A stretch of 64,000 bases of DNA. Source: Microcoleus vaginatus PCC 9802 (GTDB taxonomy: Bacteria; Cyanobacteriota; Cyanobacteriia; Cyanobacteriales; Microcoleaceae). Position 1 is the stretch's first letter. Every line of letters starts with the position of its first letter. The stretch spans positions 2,243,001-2,307,000 of the forward strand of contig CP031740.1 in NCBI GenBank assembly GCA_022701275.1, in the 5' to 3' direction. Positions 17,560 through 25,984 of this stretch are shown one piece after another. The notes under the pieces were generated by a model, which made no database searches, was not told the origin of the DNA, and was given only the letters and a program-made list of their open reading frames with translations. The position numbers and the translations under genes were made by a program.

Positions 17560-17814
17560 TTATGCTTTTGGAGCTGCAAGTTTGCTGCTGATGAAATCTA
17601 CAGAAGCTTGAACCGTAGTAATTCCTTCGGCTGCTTCGTCGGGAATTTCAATATCAAACTCTTCTTCCAAGGCCATGACCAGCTCTACAGTATCTAAGGA
17701 ATCTGCTCCTAAATCGTTAGCAAAGTTGGCTTCGGGCTTGACTTCGCTCTTATCGACTTCCAGTTGCTCTGCCACAATTTTCTGGACTCTAGCAAAAATG
17801 TCGTCTTGGCTCAT
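17560..17814 (-). CDS. acpP: Acyl carrier protein
   Basis: An 84-residue ACP. The phosphopantetheine attachment serine lies in [17 protein letters not shown]. Acidic and four-helical as expected. First gene of acpP-fabF. A short spacer with CTCTCCTCTTAGGGGAAAAG separates the two. Confidence 0.97.
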   Translation of the reverse strand: MSQDDIFARVQKIVAEQLEVDKSEVKPEANFANDLGADSLDTVELVMALEEEFDIEIPDEAAEGITTVQASVDFISSKLAAPKA

Positions 17815-18199
17815 AACATCGTGTCCTCATTGGTTGCTGCGTATCTAATCTTATCCGAAAGGGGGATCTGCAGGAGAAAGCCTGGCCGCTTTTCTAAGTG
17901 ACACGGGTCAGCGACAATTGGGACACGGACGATCGCAGCAACTCTGGGACTAAGGCAAAAAAAACCCCCATAGCCCAAAATCAATCATCTCGTTTAGGCA
18001 CCTGATAACCTTGAGGAACCGGATTTTTGGTCGATGGTGCGTCAGTCATCAACTAAAAATGCTTGAGAAAAGCTGACAATTAGCTCCTAGCTAGGCGGTG
18101 ATACGTTAATTATAAAGAGGGAAAACTAAGCAGGAAGCCTCCCGACTTCGATGGCTCAAGTTTCTTTTCCCGAACCTTGTGTCCCCAGCAGAAACGACT
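17815..18199. other. Divergent spacer between acpP and the HdrB-like gene
   Basis: 385 bp carrying the acpP promoter region and a 22-codon reading frame described separately. No repeat or RNA family recognised. Transcription diverges from here in both directions. Confidence 0.5.
17981..18049 (-). CDS. Possible 22-residue small protein
   Basis: A short open frame reading MTDAPSTKNPVPQGYQVPKR then DD and stop. It is hydrophilic and Pro-rich, with an in-frame stop two codons upstream. There is no clear Shine-Dalgarno sequence, which weakens the case. A T8 run follows the stop. Reported because the composition looks protein-like; I do not recognise it and it may be chance. Confidence 0.25.
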   Translation of the reverse strand: MTDAPSTKNPVPQGYQVPKRDD

Positions 18200-19105
18200 A
18201 TGCCATCCCAAACTCTCAGATATGCTTACTTTCCCGGTTGCGTTGCCCAAGGGGCGGCCCGCGAACTTTACTTGTCTACAATGGCGCTAACTCAAGCGTT
18301 GGGGATTGAACTGGTGGAACTAAAGAAAGCTTCCTGCTGCGGTTCTGGCACTTTCAAGGAAGATTCGCAGTTACTGGAAGATACTGTCAACGCTCGCAAT
18401 ATTGCGTTGGCTGAGGAACTGAATCTGCCTTTGCTGACGCATTGCAGCACTTGTCAAGGAGTAATCGGTCATGTGGACGATCGCCTCAAGGAATCTCAAA
18501 AAACCGATCCCAACTACATAGAAAAAGTCAACGGTTTACTAAAAAAACAAGGCTGTTCGCCTTATCAAGGCAGTACCGAGGTGAAACATCTGTTGTGGGC
18601 GATCGTTGCAGATTACGGGCTCGACGAGGTGCACAAGCGAGTCACCCGGAAGCTTTCGGGCTTGAAGTGCGCGTCTTTTTACGGATGCTACCTGCTGCGA
18701 GCTCAGGATAAGCTGCTTTACGATGACCCGCACCAACCGGAATCGATGGAAAATGTATTTCGGGCGATCGGGGCAACTCCGGTTTACTATCGAGGGCGGA
18801 CGCAGTGCTGCGGCTGGCCGTTGGCGAGTTATGCCACTAACCAATCTTTTCAGATGGCAGGCAAACATATTCAAGATGCTCTTGACAATGGCGCTGATTG
18901 TATGGTAACGCCTTGTCCTCTCTGTCATTTAAATTTGGATTCGCGGCAGCCGGAGGTGGAAAAAGTAATCGGGCGCAAGTTGGGTTTGCCCGTGTTGCAT
19001 TTGTCGCAATTGGTGGCTTTAGCTTTGGGTGTGGAGCCAAAAAAACTAGGACTCGATCGACATATTGTTTCAACTAAGCCCGTGTTAGAAAAATTAGGCT
19101 TTTAG
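18200..19105 (+). CDS. HdrB-like (CCG-domain) iron-sulfur protein
   Basis: About 301 residues with two CCG (cysteine-rich) domains. Domain 1: YFPGC, ASCCGSG, HCSTCQ. Domain 2: SFYGCYL, TQCCGWP, TPCPLCH. These cysteines are the signature of the HdrB/SdhE/GlpC family that bind non-cubane Fe-S clusters and pass electrons at membrane quinone or disulfide sites. In cyanobacteria it is annotated as heterodisulfide-reductase subunit B-like; the partner is unknown, and succinate dehydrogenase has been suggested. The ATG at 18200 is preferred to a GTG at 18179. Flanked by acpP and psaC. Confidence 0.85.
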   Translation: MPSQTLRYAYFPGCVAQGAARELYLSTMALTQALGIELVELKKASCCGSGTFKEDSQLLEDTVNARNIALAEELNLPLLTHCSTCQGVIGHVDDRLKESQKTDPNYIEKVNGLLKKQGCSPYQGSTEVKHLLWAIVADYGLDEVHKRVTRKLSGLKCASFYGCYLLRAQDKLLYDDPHQPESMENVFRAIGATPVYYRGRTQCCGWPLASYATNQSFQMAGKHIQDALDNGADCMVTPCPLCHLNLDSRQPEVEKVIGRKLGLPVLHLSQLVALALGVEPKKLGLDRHIVSTKPVLEKLGF

Positions 19106-19137
19106 TCGATCGATTTGCACAGATTTGTAGTAAAGAA

Positions 19138-19171
19138 GTCCGTCCTTGATAACTCCGCTTTAAGGACGGAC
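19138..19171 (+). terminator. Inverted repeat after the HdrB-like gene
   Basis: A perfect 10-bp stem GTCCGTCCTT / AAGGACGGAC with a 14-nt loop, 33 bp past the stop. It is not followed by a T-run, so termination is uncertain; it may be a member of the AGTCCGCC hairpin repeats. Confidence 0.45.
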
Positions 19172-19353
19172 GTGTTCAGTAACAACATACTTTGATAAGA
19201 CTCCCAGCGTGAATAACTGTGAAGTTTTGTCGCTTTTTCGCGAAGTGCTTCCAGGCACTGCGGTAGACTAACCTTTAATTCTCTGTGCAGGCTATAGCGG
19301 TGTCACCTCGCCGTCAAATCTGTTAATTCGCAGAGCTAGCAAATTTTTAGTGA

Positions 19354-19620
<267 letters not shown>

Positions 19621-19656
19621 AAATCGATCGACACGCCGATCGAATTACGGGCACAA

Positions 19657-19690
19657 GAGAGGGGGCAATTTAATCGCCCCCTCTTTTTTT
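19657..19690 (+). terminator. Intrinsic terminator of psaC
   Basis: AGAGGGGGC (19658-19666) pairs with GCCCCCTCT (19676-19684) across a 9-nt loop and runs into T7. It lies 37 bp after the psaC stop. Confidence 0.93.
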
Positions 19691-19780
19691 GTCGCGGAAT
19701 CTGCATTCTGGGGCCCGAAGAAGGTAAAAATGATAAAACTTGAGTTTTATTGCGATCGCTAAGCAGGAGTAGTACGTTAA

Positions 19781-21703
19781 ATGTGCGGAATCGTTGGCTA
19801 TATCGGCACGCAAGCAGCAAGCGAGATTTTGCTAGCAGGATTGGAGAAACTAGAATACCGGGGCTACGATTCAGCGGGCCTCGCTACCATCTCCGAAGGA
19901 GAAATTACCTGCATCCGAGCAAAGGGCAAATTGCACAACCTCCGGGAAAAGCTAGCAGAGATAGACTCCCCGGCTCCCATCGGCATCGGGCACACCCGCT
20001 GGGCAACTCACGGCAAACCCGAGGAATATAACGCTCACCCTCACCGAGATAATAGCGGGCGAGTTGCGGTAGTTCAAAATGGAATAGTCGAAAATTATCG
20101 CGAGTTGCGCGAAGAATTGAAAGCGAAGGGGCATAAATTTGTCTCGGATACGGATACAGAAGTTATTCCTCATTTAATAGCTGAATTTTTGAAAGAAGCA
20201 AGAAGCCAGAAGCAAGAAAGAAAAGATAAAAAAGCAGAGGAAATTGCTGATACATCGTTTTTGGAAACAGTTTTAAAGGCGGTAAATAAATTAGAAGGAG
20301 CCTTTGCAATCGCCGTTATCTGTGCAGATTATCCAGACGAACTAATTGTCGCCAGACAGCAAGCTCCTTTGGTGATTGGCTTTGGTGCAGGCGAATTTTT
20401 CTGCGCTTCCGACACGCCGGCCTTAGTATCTTACACCCGCACTGTTTTGTCCTTGGAAAATGGCGAATTGGCAAGGCTAACTCCGATGGGAGTCGAAGTT
20501 TACAGCTTTGCAGGGGAAAGGCTGAAAAAAAGCCCGCGCATCCTTGGTTGGAGTCCGGTTTTAGTCGAAAAACAAGGCTTCAAACATTTCATGCACAAGG
20601 AGATTTACGAACAGCCAGCCGTAGTCCGAGCTTGTCTGGAGGCTTATTTAGACAGCGATTGGCAGCCGGGAAATCCGCGCTCTCCCATCAATCTCAACTT
20701 GCCCAAGGAACTTTGCGCCGATGTCGAACAAATTTCAATTCTCGCCTGCGGAACGAGCTGGCACGCCTCGCTAATTGGCAAATATTTGTTGGAACAATTA
20801 GCTAATATTCCCACTGCGGTGCAGTACGCTTCTGAGTACCGCTACGCCCCCCCACCGCTGACAGCAAATACTTTAACTATTGGGGTAACACAGTCGGGAG
20901 AAACGGCGGACACGCTGGCTGCTTTGGGGATGGAACAGCAGCGCCGCGCGGCTTCTACCGATAAATTCCGGGCGAGAATGTTAGGCATTACTAACAGGAC
21001 TGAAAGTTCGATCGCCCACATGATGCCGCACGTGATCAATACCCACGCCGGTATAGAAGTCGGCGTTGCTGCCACTAAAACTTTTGTCACTCAGTTGATG
21101 GCATTCTATTTCTTAGCTTTGGATTTGGCGCACCAGCGGCAAACAATCAGCAGCGAGAGATTGGCAGAAATTCTTGCAGGTTTGCGGCAGTTGCCAACAG
21201 AAATTGAGAAGTTTTTGGAGATTCAAGAACAGTATGTGGAGGAATTGTCCCACCAGTTTACAGAAACCCAAGATTTTATCTTTTTGGGGCGGGGAATTAA
21301 CTTTCCCATTGCTTTGGAAGGGGCGCTGAAACTGAAGGAAATCAGCTACATTCACGCCGAAGGATATCCGGCGGGAGAGATGAAACATGGCCCGATCGCC
21401 CTTTTGGATGCGAAAGTGCCTGTAGTGGCGATCGCCATGCCAGGAAGCGTCTACGAAAAAGTGCTTTCCAACGCTCAAGAAGCGAAGGCGCGCGACGCCC
21501 GTTTAATTGGTGTTACGCCGAAGCAAGGTGTGGCGGAAGCCGATATTTTTGACCACATTTTGCCGGTGCCTTTGGTGGATGAATTGTTGTCACCGATTGT
21601 GACAGTGATTCCGCTGCAATTATTGGCTTATCACATTGCAGCCCGTCGGGGTTTGGATGTGGATCAGCCACGAAATTTGGCGAAGTCGGTGACGGTAGAA
21701 TAA
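19781..21703 (+). CDS. glmS: Glutamine:fructose-6-phosphate aminotransferase (isomerizing)
   Basis: A 640-residue enzyme making glucosamine-6-phosphate for peptidoglycan and LPS. The N-terminal glutaminase domain starts MCGIVGYIGT with the catalytic Cys at position 2. The HTRWATHGKP and NGIVENYRELR blocks follow, then two SIS sugar isomerase domains with ACGTSWHASL, TQSGETADT and the C-terminal PRNLAKSVTVE. A lysine-rich insert near residues 140-160 (RSQKQERKDKKAEE) is longer than in E. coli GlmS. No glmS ribozyme is expected or seen upstream. Confidence 0.97.
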   Translation: MCGIVGYIGTQAASEILLAGLEKLEYRGYDSAGLATISEGEITCIRAKGKLHNLREKLAEIDSPAPIGIGHTRWATHGKPEEYNAHPHRDNSGRVAVVQNGIVENYRELREELKAKGHKFVSDTDTEVIPHLIAEFLKEARSQKQERKDKKAEEIADTSFLETVLKAVNKLEGAFAIAVICADYPDELIVARQQAPLVIGFGAGEFFCASDTPALVSYTRTVLSLENGELARLTPMGVEVYSFAGERLKKSPRILGWSPVLVEKQGFKHFMHKEIYEQPAVVRACLEAYLDSDWQPGNPRSPINLNLPKELCADVEQISILACGTSWHASLIGKYLLEQLANIPTAVQYASEYRYAPPPLTANTLTIGVTQSGETADTLAALGMEQQRRAASTDKFRARMLGITNRTESSIAHMMPHVINTHAGIEVGVAATKTFVTQLMAFYFLALDLAHQRQTISSERLAEILAGLRQLPTEIEKFLEIQEQYVEELSHQFTETQDFIFLGRGINFPIALEGALKLKEISYIHAEGYPAGEMKHGPIALLDAKVPVVAIAMPGSVYEKVLSNAQEAKARDARLIGVTPKQGVAEADIFDHILPVPLVDELLSPIVTVIPLQLLAYHIAARRGLDVDQPRNLAKSVTVE

Positions 21704-21735
21704 AAGAATTCAATTGGCAGTTAACTTGTATTCTG

Positions 21736-21866
21736 AAAATAAAGTTGTACACTACCTCAAACTCCTTACTGACTAAAGGTTTTGGTATCTGGTGTACAAC
21801 TTTAGTCGCAAAACTTTGCACCAGACATCAAAGCTTTCGAGGGTTTTCAGTGTACAACTTTATTTT
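21736..21866. mobile_element. 131-bp element with perfect 18-bp terminal inverted repeats
   Basis: The ends AAAATAAAGTTGTACACT (21736-21753) and AGTGTACAACTTTATTTT (21849-21866) are exact reverse complements. A third related copy GGTGTACAACTTTAG lies inside at about 21792-21806. There is no open frame inside. The size and ends are MITE-like; no target duplication is clear. It lies 32 bp after glmS, so it may also act at the glmS mRNA end. Confidence 0.65.
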
Positions 21867-21877
21867 GCATATACATA

Positions 21878-21927
21878 ACTGTTGACAGTTAACTGTTGAC
21901 TGTTGACTGTTGACTGTTAGCAGTTGT
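21878..21927. repeat. ACTGTTG heptamer array
   Basis: About six imperfect ACTGTTG units (complement CAACAGT), as in the cyanobacterial STRR heptanucleotide class. It is followed by TTATTTG near-repeats to about 21950. Confidence 0.8.
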
Positions 21928-21989
21928 TATTGGTTATTTGTTATTTGTTATCAATAACCTTCCAGGCTCTGCCTCCAATGCGCGATCGT

Positions 21990-23486
21990 CTATTCCCTCT
22001 GGCTGACTCCCCAAATTGCGGCTAACAGCAACCAGCTTGTAGTATTGAGTCGAAAATCAAACAGCGTCACATCTACAGTGTTAAAAAGCGTACAGGCGGC
22101 GAAGGCTAATAAATAACTGAAAAAAATTAGGCGATCTGCCGCTCTTGCATCTTCATAAGCAACCTGACTTGTGATAGAAACTAGAGATTTTCTATGGATA
22201 AATAAAGCATTTTTCGCTACTTCCTGTGTGGCTATTTTTTCCGGTTTAATATCCCCAGGAAAAAGCGGCCAATTCGCCAGCAGCAAAACACCCCTAGCCA
22301 AAACCCCGCCGACTAAACTACACAACAGAAGCGTTGCCGGTATTCCCGTTTCCGCAGTCAACATCAGTATCAAACTGTGAGGATGACCAAGCCATTGTTG
22401 CATTTGAGCTTGATAGAGAGGCGTAAAATTTCGCAGTCCCCAACCAGTCCAAGGACGCTGCTGAGTCATAGACCAAGCAAATTCCCACTGAGTAGTTCTC
22501 AAAGTAGCAGTCGGCCGATTTGGGAACATTTCGTCGGTGAGTCTAGCCCAAAAGAAAGCCGGAACAATTCTTCGTAAAGATTGCCGCAGTGGTTCCGGGC
22601 CAAAGGCAGACAAAAAAATTGTGCTAGCCACACTCAAAACAGCAGCTAATAATTTTTTATAACCCGCATAAAATGCAAAAGCCAAAACTGCCATAACTGC
22701 CAGTCCCCAAGCATTGCGAGAATTAGTAAAAATCAAAGCAACAGCATTTCCGATCACTGCACAACTTAAAAATAGGAATTGGGCATTGGGCATTGGGCAT
22801 TGGGCATTGGGCATTGGTAAGTGGTGACGACTGACAACTGCCAACTGACAACTGACTTCTTCCATCCACAGTCCCAGTGCTAAAATAAAAGCAATTGTCA
22901 GATAGCAAGCTAAAATATTTGCGTACATAAACACAGAAGCCATGCGGCCGGGGGGATTGCCTTGGGGTTCGAGTACCCAGCCAAAAACAGGCTGCAATTG
23001 ATTGATGCCGCTCCAACCTAAAAATTGCTGTCCCAGACCTAAAATTATCACCGGAATTGAACTAATTACAATCATCCAAGATAATTGTCGCAATTGAGCA
23101 GAAGTTTGAATTAAACTGCTGAAAGCGGCAAACAATATAAAGAACGGCAAGAAATTGTACAACCCTACAAAAGCCTCAATGCGGTTGTGGGCAAAGACCG
23201 CTGTGATGACTAGCAGCCCGCTCAGAATTGCGAATCCTCGATTCAACGGGCGGCGACTAATTTGACGGAACTTTTGCTGGCAAGTGCCGGCCAATCCCAG
23301 GAATAAACCTAAAGCTCCCAAAATCGGAATTAAGGGAAAAATCAGCATCCCCACTTGGGCGAAATTCCAAGGGATTTGCAGGCGGGGATCTGGATGTTTT
23401 TGGAGGCGAGACTTGAGATTTTCGGCTGTCTGTTTGGCAGCTAATTTCAACCGATTTTTGATATTCACCCACACTCCCAATCTCAA
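21990..23486 (-). CDS. O-antigen ligase family (Wzy/WaaL-like) membrane protein
   Basis: A 498-residue polytopic protein with roughly ten hydrophobic segments. WGLRNFTPLYQAQMQQW followed by LGHPHSLILMLTAETG matches the conserved periplasmic loop (with the HPHS-type motif) of the O-antigen ligase/polymerase (Wzy_C) family. Likely role: polymerising or ligating surface glycans; the IctB-like name is an alternative. Between two membrane segments (about residues 213-240) the protein carries a stretch encoded by two heptamer repeat arrays, giving PMPNAQCPMPNAQ. This insertion keeps the frame open. Confidence 0.85.
   Translation of the reverse strand: MRLGVWVNIKNRLKLAAKQTAENLKSRLQKHPDPRLQIPWNFAQVGMLIFPLIPILGALGLFLGLAGTCQQKFRQISRRPLNRGFAILSGLLVITAVFAHNRIEAFVGLYNFLPFFILFAAFSSLIQTSAQLRQLSWMIVISSIPVIILGLGQQFLGWSGINQLQPVFGWVLEPQGNPPGRMASVFMYANILACYLTIAFILALGLWMEEVSCQLAVVSRHHLPMPNAQCPMPNAQFLFLSCAVIGNAVALIFTNSRNAWGLAVMAVLAFAFYAGYKKLLAAVLSVASTIFLSAFGPEPLRQSLRRIVPAFFWARLTDEMFPNRPTATLRTTQWEFAWSMTQQRPWTGWGLRNFTPLYQAQMQQWLGHPHSLILMLTAETGIPATLLLCSLVGGVLARGVLLLANWPLFPGDIKPEKIATQEVAKNALFIHRKSLVSITSQVAYEDARAADRLIFFSYLLAFAACTLFNTVDVTLFDFRLNTTSWLLLAAIWGVSQRE
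22781..22817. repeat. GGGCATT heptamer array inside a coding region
   Basis: Five exact copies of GGGCATT plus GG (complement CCCAATG-type). It lies within the O-antigen ligase-like gene, where the opposite strand encodes MPNAQCPMPNAQ. Such arrays are normally intergenic in cyanobacteria. Confidence 0.92.
22833..22860. repeat. GACAACT heptamer array inside a coding region
   Basis: GACAACT, GCCAACT, GACAACT and GACTTCT in tandem, just beside the GGGCATT array and within the same gene. The two arrays together make up most of one hydrophilic loop of the protein. Confidence 0.85.
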
Positions 23487-23511
23487 ATCTAAAATCTACA
23501 ATCTACCATCG

Positions 23512-24357
23512 TTAAGCTAGTTCCCAAACGCATTCCGATCGCGTCAGGCGAATTTGAGCTAAGGCAAAAATGGTCGGGATAATGCGGCCGTAGTTCGTGG
23601 AAATCGATCGCCAACCTAAATCCGCGAAAAACCAAGTCCACATCATCGGGCCGAGCAACGAAAATACGCTCCGCGTCGCACCGTAACGAGCCGCACTCAC
23701 AGCCATACCGCGCCGCGCCGTCTGAATTGCGACATAATTTTGAAACTGGGTTGCTGCGGTTGCAGTGCCTGCAAGCACTCCTTGTTTGGCCATTTGATAG
23801 GTGGCAAAATGCAGCGCAAATTGATTGGCCATTAGTTTGAGCAGGACTGGTTTTAAGATGGAACTCACAGCTAAAGCGCTGCCGCCTTTGAACAGCAAAC
23901 CGAGCGGGTCTTTTTCTGCAGAAATTGGCAGGGGTTCTGAGAGTTTAGAATCAACGATCGCTCGCTGTACGCGCACTGTCAGCGCTTGCTGTTCATCTGC
24001 CGGTAAACGCTTCCACGCGCGGCCCATTAAGTGCAGAAATACTTCTGCCTCTAAGTCGGTGGTTGACAACTGTCTGGGATAAGGGATTTTGAGATAGCGA
24101 CAAACTTGAATTAGTGCTTGTCTGTAAGTTACTTGTTCGGTTCGCCCTCGGAGTACCGTCAGCCCGTCGGCTGCAAGATAGCGAAACCGCTGCTCTACGG
24201 CGTCTAGCCAGGCTTGGCGATCGCGACTTTGTACATCTATCGGTGCGGGGGTTTGCACGTAATCTAAAGGGTTAAACTTGCGGCTGAACAGAAGTTCTGT
24301 TAGTTGCTGCAATTCTTCTTCTGTTGTCAATTCGAGTGCTGCTCTGAGTTCGTCCAA
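23512..24357 (-). CDS. YaaW family protein
   Basis: A 281-residue protein similar to the YaaW/UPF0174 family. The opening MDELRAALELTTEEELQQLTE and FSRKFNPLDYV are typical of cyanobacterial members. There is a helical N-terminal half, then hydrophobic segments (about 155-200 and 225-265), so it is probably membrane-associated. The family has no established function. It is separated from the O-antigen-ligase-like gene by 25 bp on the same strand, so co-transcription is likely. Confidence 0.75.
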   Translation of the reverse strand: MDELRAALELTTEEELQQLTELLFSRKFNPLDYVQTPAPIDVQSRDRQAWLDAVEQRFRYLAADGLTVLRGRTEQVTYRQALIQVCRYLKIPYPRQLSTTDLEAEVFLHLMGRAWKRLPADEQQALTVRVQRAIVDSKLSEPLPISAEKDPLGLLFKGGSALAVSSILKPVLLKLMANQFALHFATYQMAKQGVLAGTATAATQFQNYVAIQTARRGMAVSAARYGATRSVFSLLGPMMWTWFFADLGWRSISTNYGRIIPTIFALAQIRLTRSECVWELA

Positions 24358-24377
24358 AATTTTGCCCTCCCCTATTC

Positions 24378-24412
24378 GATTTTAGATTGTAGATTTTAGA
24401 TTTTAGATTGCT
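24378..24412. repeat. TAGATTT/TTAGATT heptamer array
   Basis: Imperfect copies of the AAATCTA unit read on the other strand, upstream of the YaaW-family gene. Same family as at 11282 and 23483. Confidence 0.6.
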
Positions 24413-24629
24413 GCTGATTGACAACCATGAGGATTTAGGATTTACCTACAGTGGCATTTTTTGATCTGGTCTTAATCATGGATTCGTGCTGTCCTTTATT
24501 CTACTACTTGGTGCAGGGCGATGGCGTCGGGCCCCGCAAGCTACGGCTCTTTTGAGTCATCGGTAAGGTACAAATTCAGCTCGCAGCCTTTAAGCTGATG
24601 TTTAGATTCACAAGGCTGACTGATTGATT

Positions 24630-25697
24630 ATGTTTGATGTTGCGGTGATTGGTGCGGGTATGGCGGGGCTGAGTTGCGCTCAACGGTTGCGTCAAGCTGG
24701 TTATTCTGTGGCTGTTGTTGAGAAATCTCGCGGCGCGGGGGGACGAGTCGCTACCCGCCGCGTACAGGGTACTAGAGCCGATCACGGCGCGCGGTATCTG
24801 GAACTGCAGGGGGATGCGGTGCAGGGGTTAATTGAGGCTTTGGTCGATCGGGATATCCTCAAACTCTGGACTGATAGTGTCGGGGAATTCAGACAGGGAA
24901 AACTTTCTGCTATTGCTAGTTCTTGTTATGTCGCACCTGCAGGTATGAATGCTATCGGTAAGTATCTGGCTGAGGATTTAGAGATTTGGTTTGGCCGCCG
25001 CGTACAAGCTATTTCTACTACAGATAACCAAATGTGGCATCTTTCCCTAGAAGTTACTGATGACAATTTACAGACGCCTCAAGAATTGATTGCTAAGGCT
25101 GTTGTAGTAGCAATTCCGGCTCCTCAAGCTTTAATGTTTTTGAATTCGGAAATTGGTTTTAAACCTGATTTTCTTGACAAATTGCGTTCTGTGGATTATG
25201 ACCCTTGCATTACGGTTATGGCTGGCTATTCTGCAGCAGAACAGCAAGATTTAAGCAATCTAAATCCGCAGTGGAAATCTGTTTCTTTTCCCGATAATTC
25301 TGATTTAGCTTGGGTTGGTTTGGACAGCAGCAAACGGCTCGATCCGCTACAGCCAGTGTTTGTGGTTCACAGCAGCGCAATTTTTGCAGAACGCTATTTA
25401 GAAGCTGCTGATTTGGAAACTGCCGGTCAGGAATTGCTTTCGAGAGCTTCAGAATATTTAATCCCTTGGCTGAAGCAGCCAGAATGGTTGCAGGTTCACC
25501 GCTGGCGCTATGCTTTTTGTCGAAATCCTTTGCGTGTTTCTTGTTTGCCTGCTGGGGGAAATTTGCCGCTGGTTTGTGCGGGGGATTTGTGCGGGGAAGG
25601 TCAAATAGAGGGTGCTTTGCGATCGGGTTTGGCGGCGGCTAATTGGGTGAATTCTCAGTTGCAGCATTTGCCCTTAGATTCAAGCCTAAATTGGTAA
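24630..25697 (+). CDS. FAD-dependent amine-oxidase/renalase-like oxidoreductase
   Basis: A 355-residue flavoprotein. The Rossmann motif GAGMAGLSCAQRL and the following VVEKSRGAGGRVATRR are diagnostic for the renalase/amine oxidase group, and HGARYL follows. The C-terminal VCAGDLCGEGQIEGALRSGLAAA matches the second FAD contact. The substrate is unknown; renalase-type oxidases repair isomeric NAD(P)H, but this is family knowledge only. The ATG at 24630 is chosen because it directly precedes FDVAVIGAG. Confidence 0.88.
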   Translation: MFDVAVIGAGMAGLSCAQRLRQAGYSVAVVEKSRGAGGRVATRRVQGTRADHGARYLELQGDAVQGLIEALVDRDILKLWTDSVGEFRQGKLSAIASSCYVAPAGMNAIGKYLAEDLEIWFGRRVQAISTTDNQMWHLSLEVTDDNLQTPQELIAKAVVVAIPAPQALMFLNSEIGFKPDFLDKLRSVDYDPCITVMAGYSAAEQQDLSNLNPQWKSVSFPDNSDLAWVGLDSSKRLDPLQPVFVVHSSAIFAERYLEAADLETAGQELLSRASEYLIPWLKQPEWLQVHRWRYAFCRNPLRVSCLPAGGNLPLVCAGDLCGEGQIEGALRSGLAAANWVNSQLQHLPLDSSLNW

Positions 25698-25736
25698 TAT
25701 GGCTACCGTTAATGTATCGATTTTGCCTCTAACGCT

Positions 25737-25964
25737 ATGATTGCCATCCCCTCTGGGTTTAGCCCGGAAGATTACCTTCCCCTCGAACGTGATAATACCG
25801 TCCGACATGAATATCGGCGCGGTTTGGTGTACGGGAGGGCGGGAGGTAGTGATGACCACCGCCGTCTCTGTATTAATTTTATAACTGGGATTAACCTTCA
25901 CCTGCGCGATATAGTTATAAAAAATCCATCTAATGACTTAGAAAAAAATGGAAAAATGGTGTAA
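25737..25964 (+). pseudogene. Truncated Uma2-family (DUF820) nuclease fragment
   Basis: The first about 58 residues match the start of Uma2 proteins: GFSPEDYLPLERDNTVRHEYRRG, then VYGRAGGSDDHRRLCINF and LHLRD. After that the similarity stops and the frame ends within about 20 residues. The whole catalytic PD-(D/E)XK core is missing (full length is about 185-190 residues). It is most likely a decayed 5' remnant. Convergent with the polysaccharide deacetylase gene. Confidence 0.75.
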
Positions 25965-25984
25965 AATCCCACTTTTCCAAATTT
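25942..25984 (-). terminator. Terminator of the polysaccharide deacetylase gene
   Basis: On the minus strand TGGAAAA and TTTTCCA arms (25973-25979 and 25949-25955) enclose a 17-nt loop and run into TTTTTTT. It directly abuts the stop codon. It also has a T-run on the plus strand, so it may work both ways. Confidence 0.6.

Noticed and set aside
24490-24555. Short frame MDSCCPLFYY... upstream of the FAD oxidoreductase
   Set aside because: About 25 codons, no ribosome site and no family likeness; probably chance.
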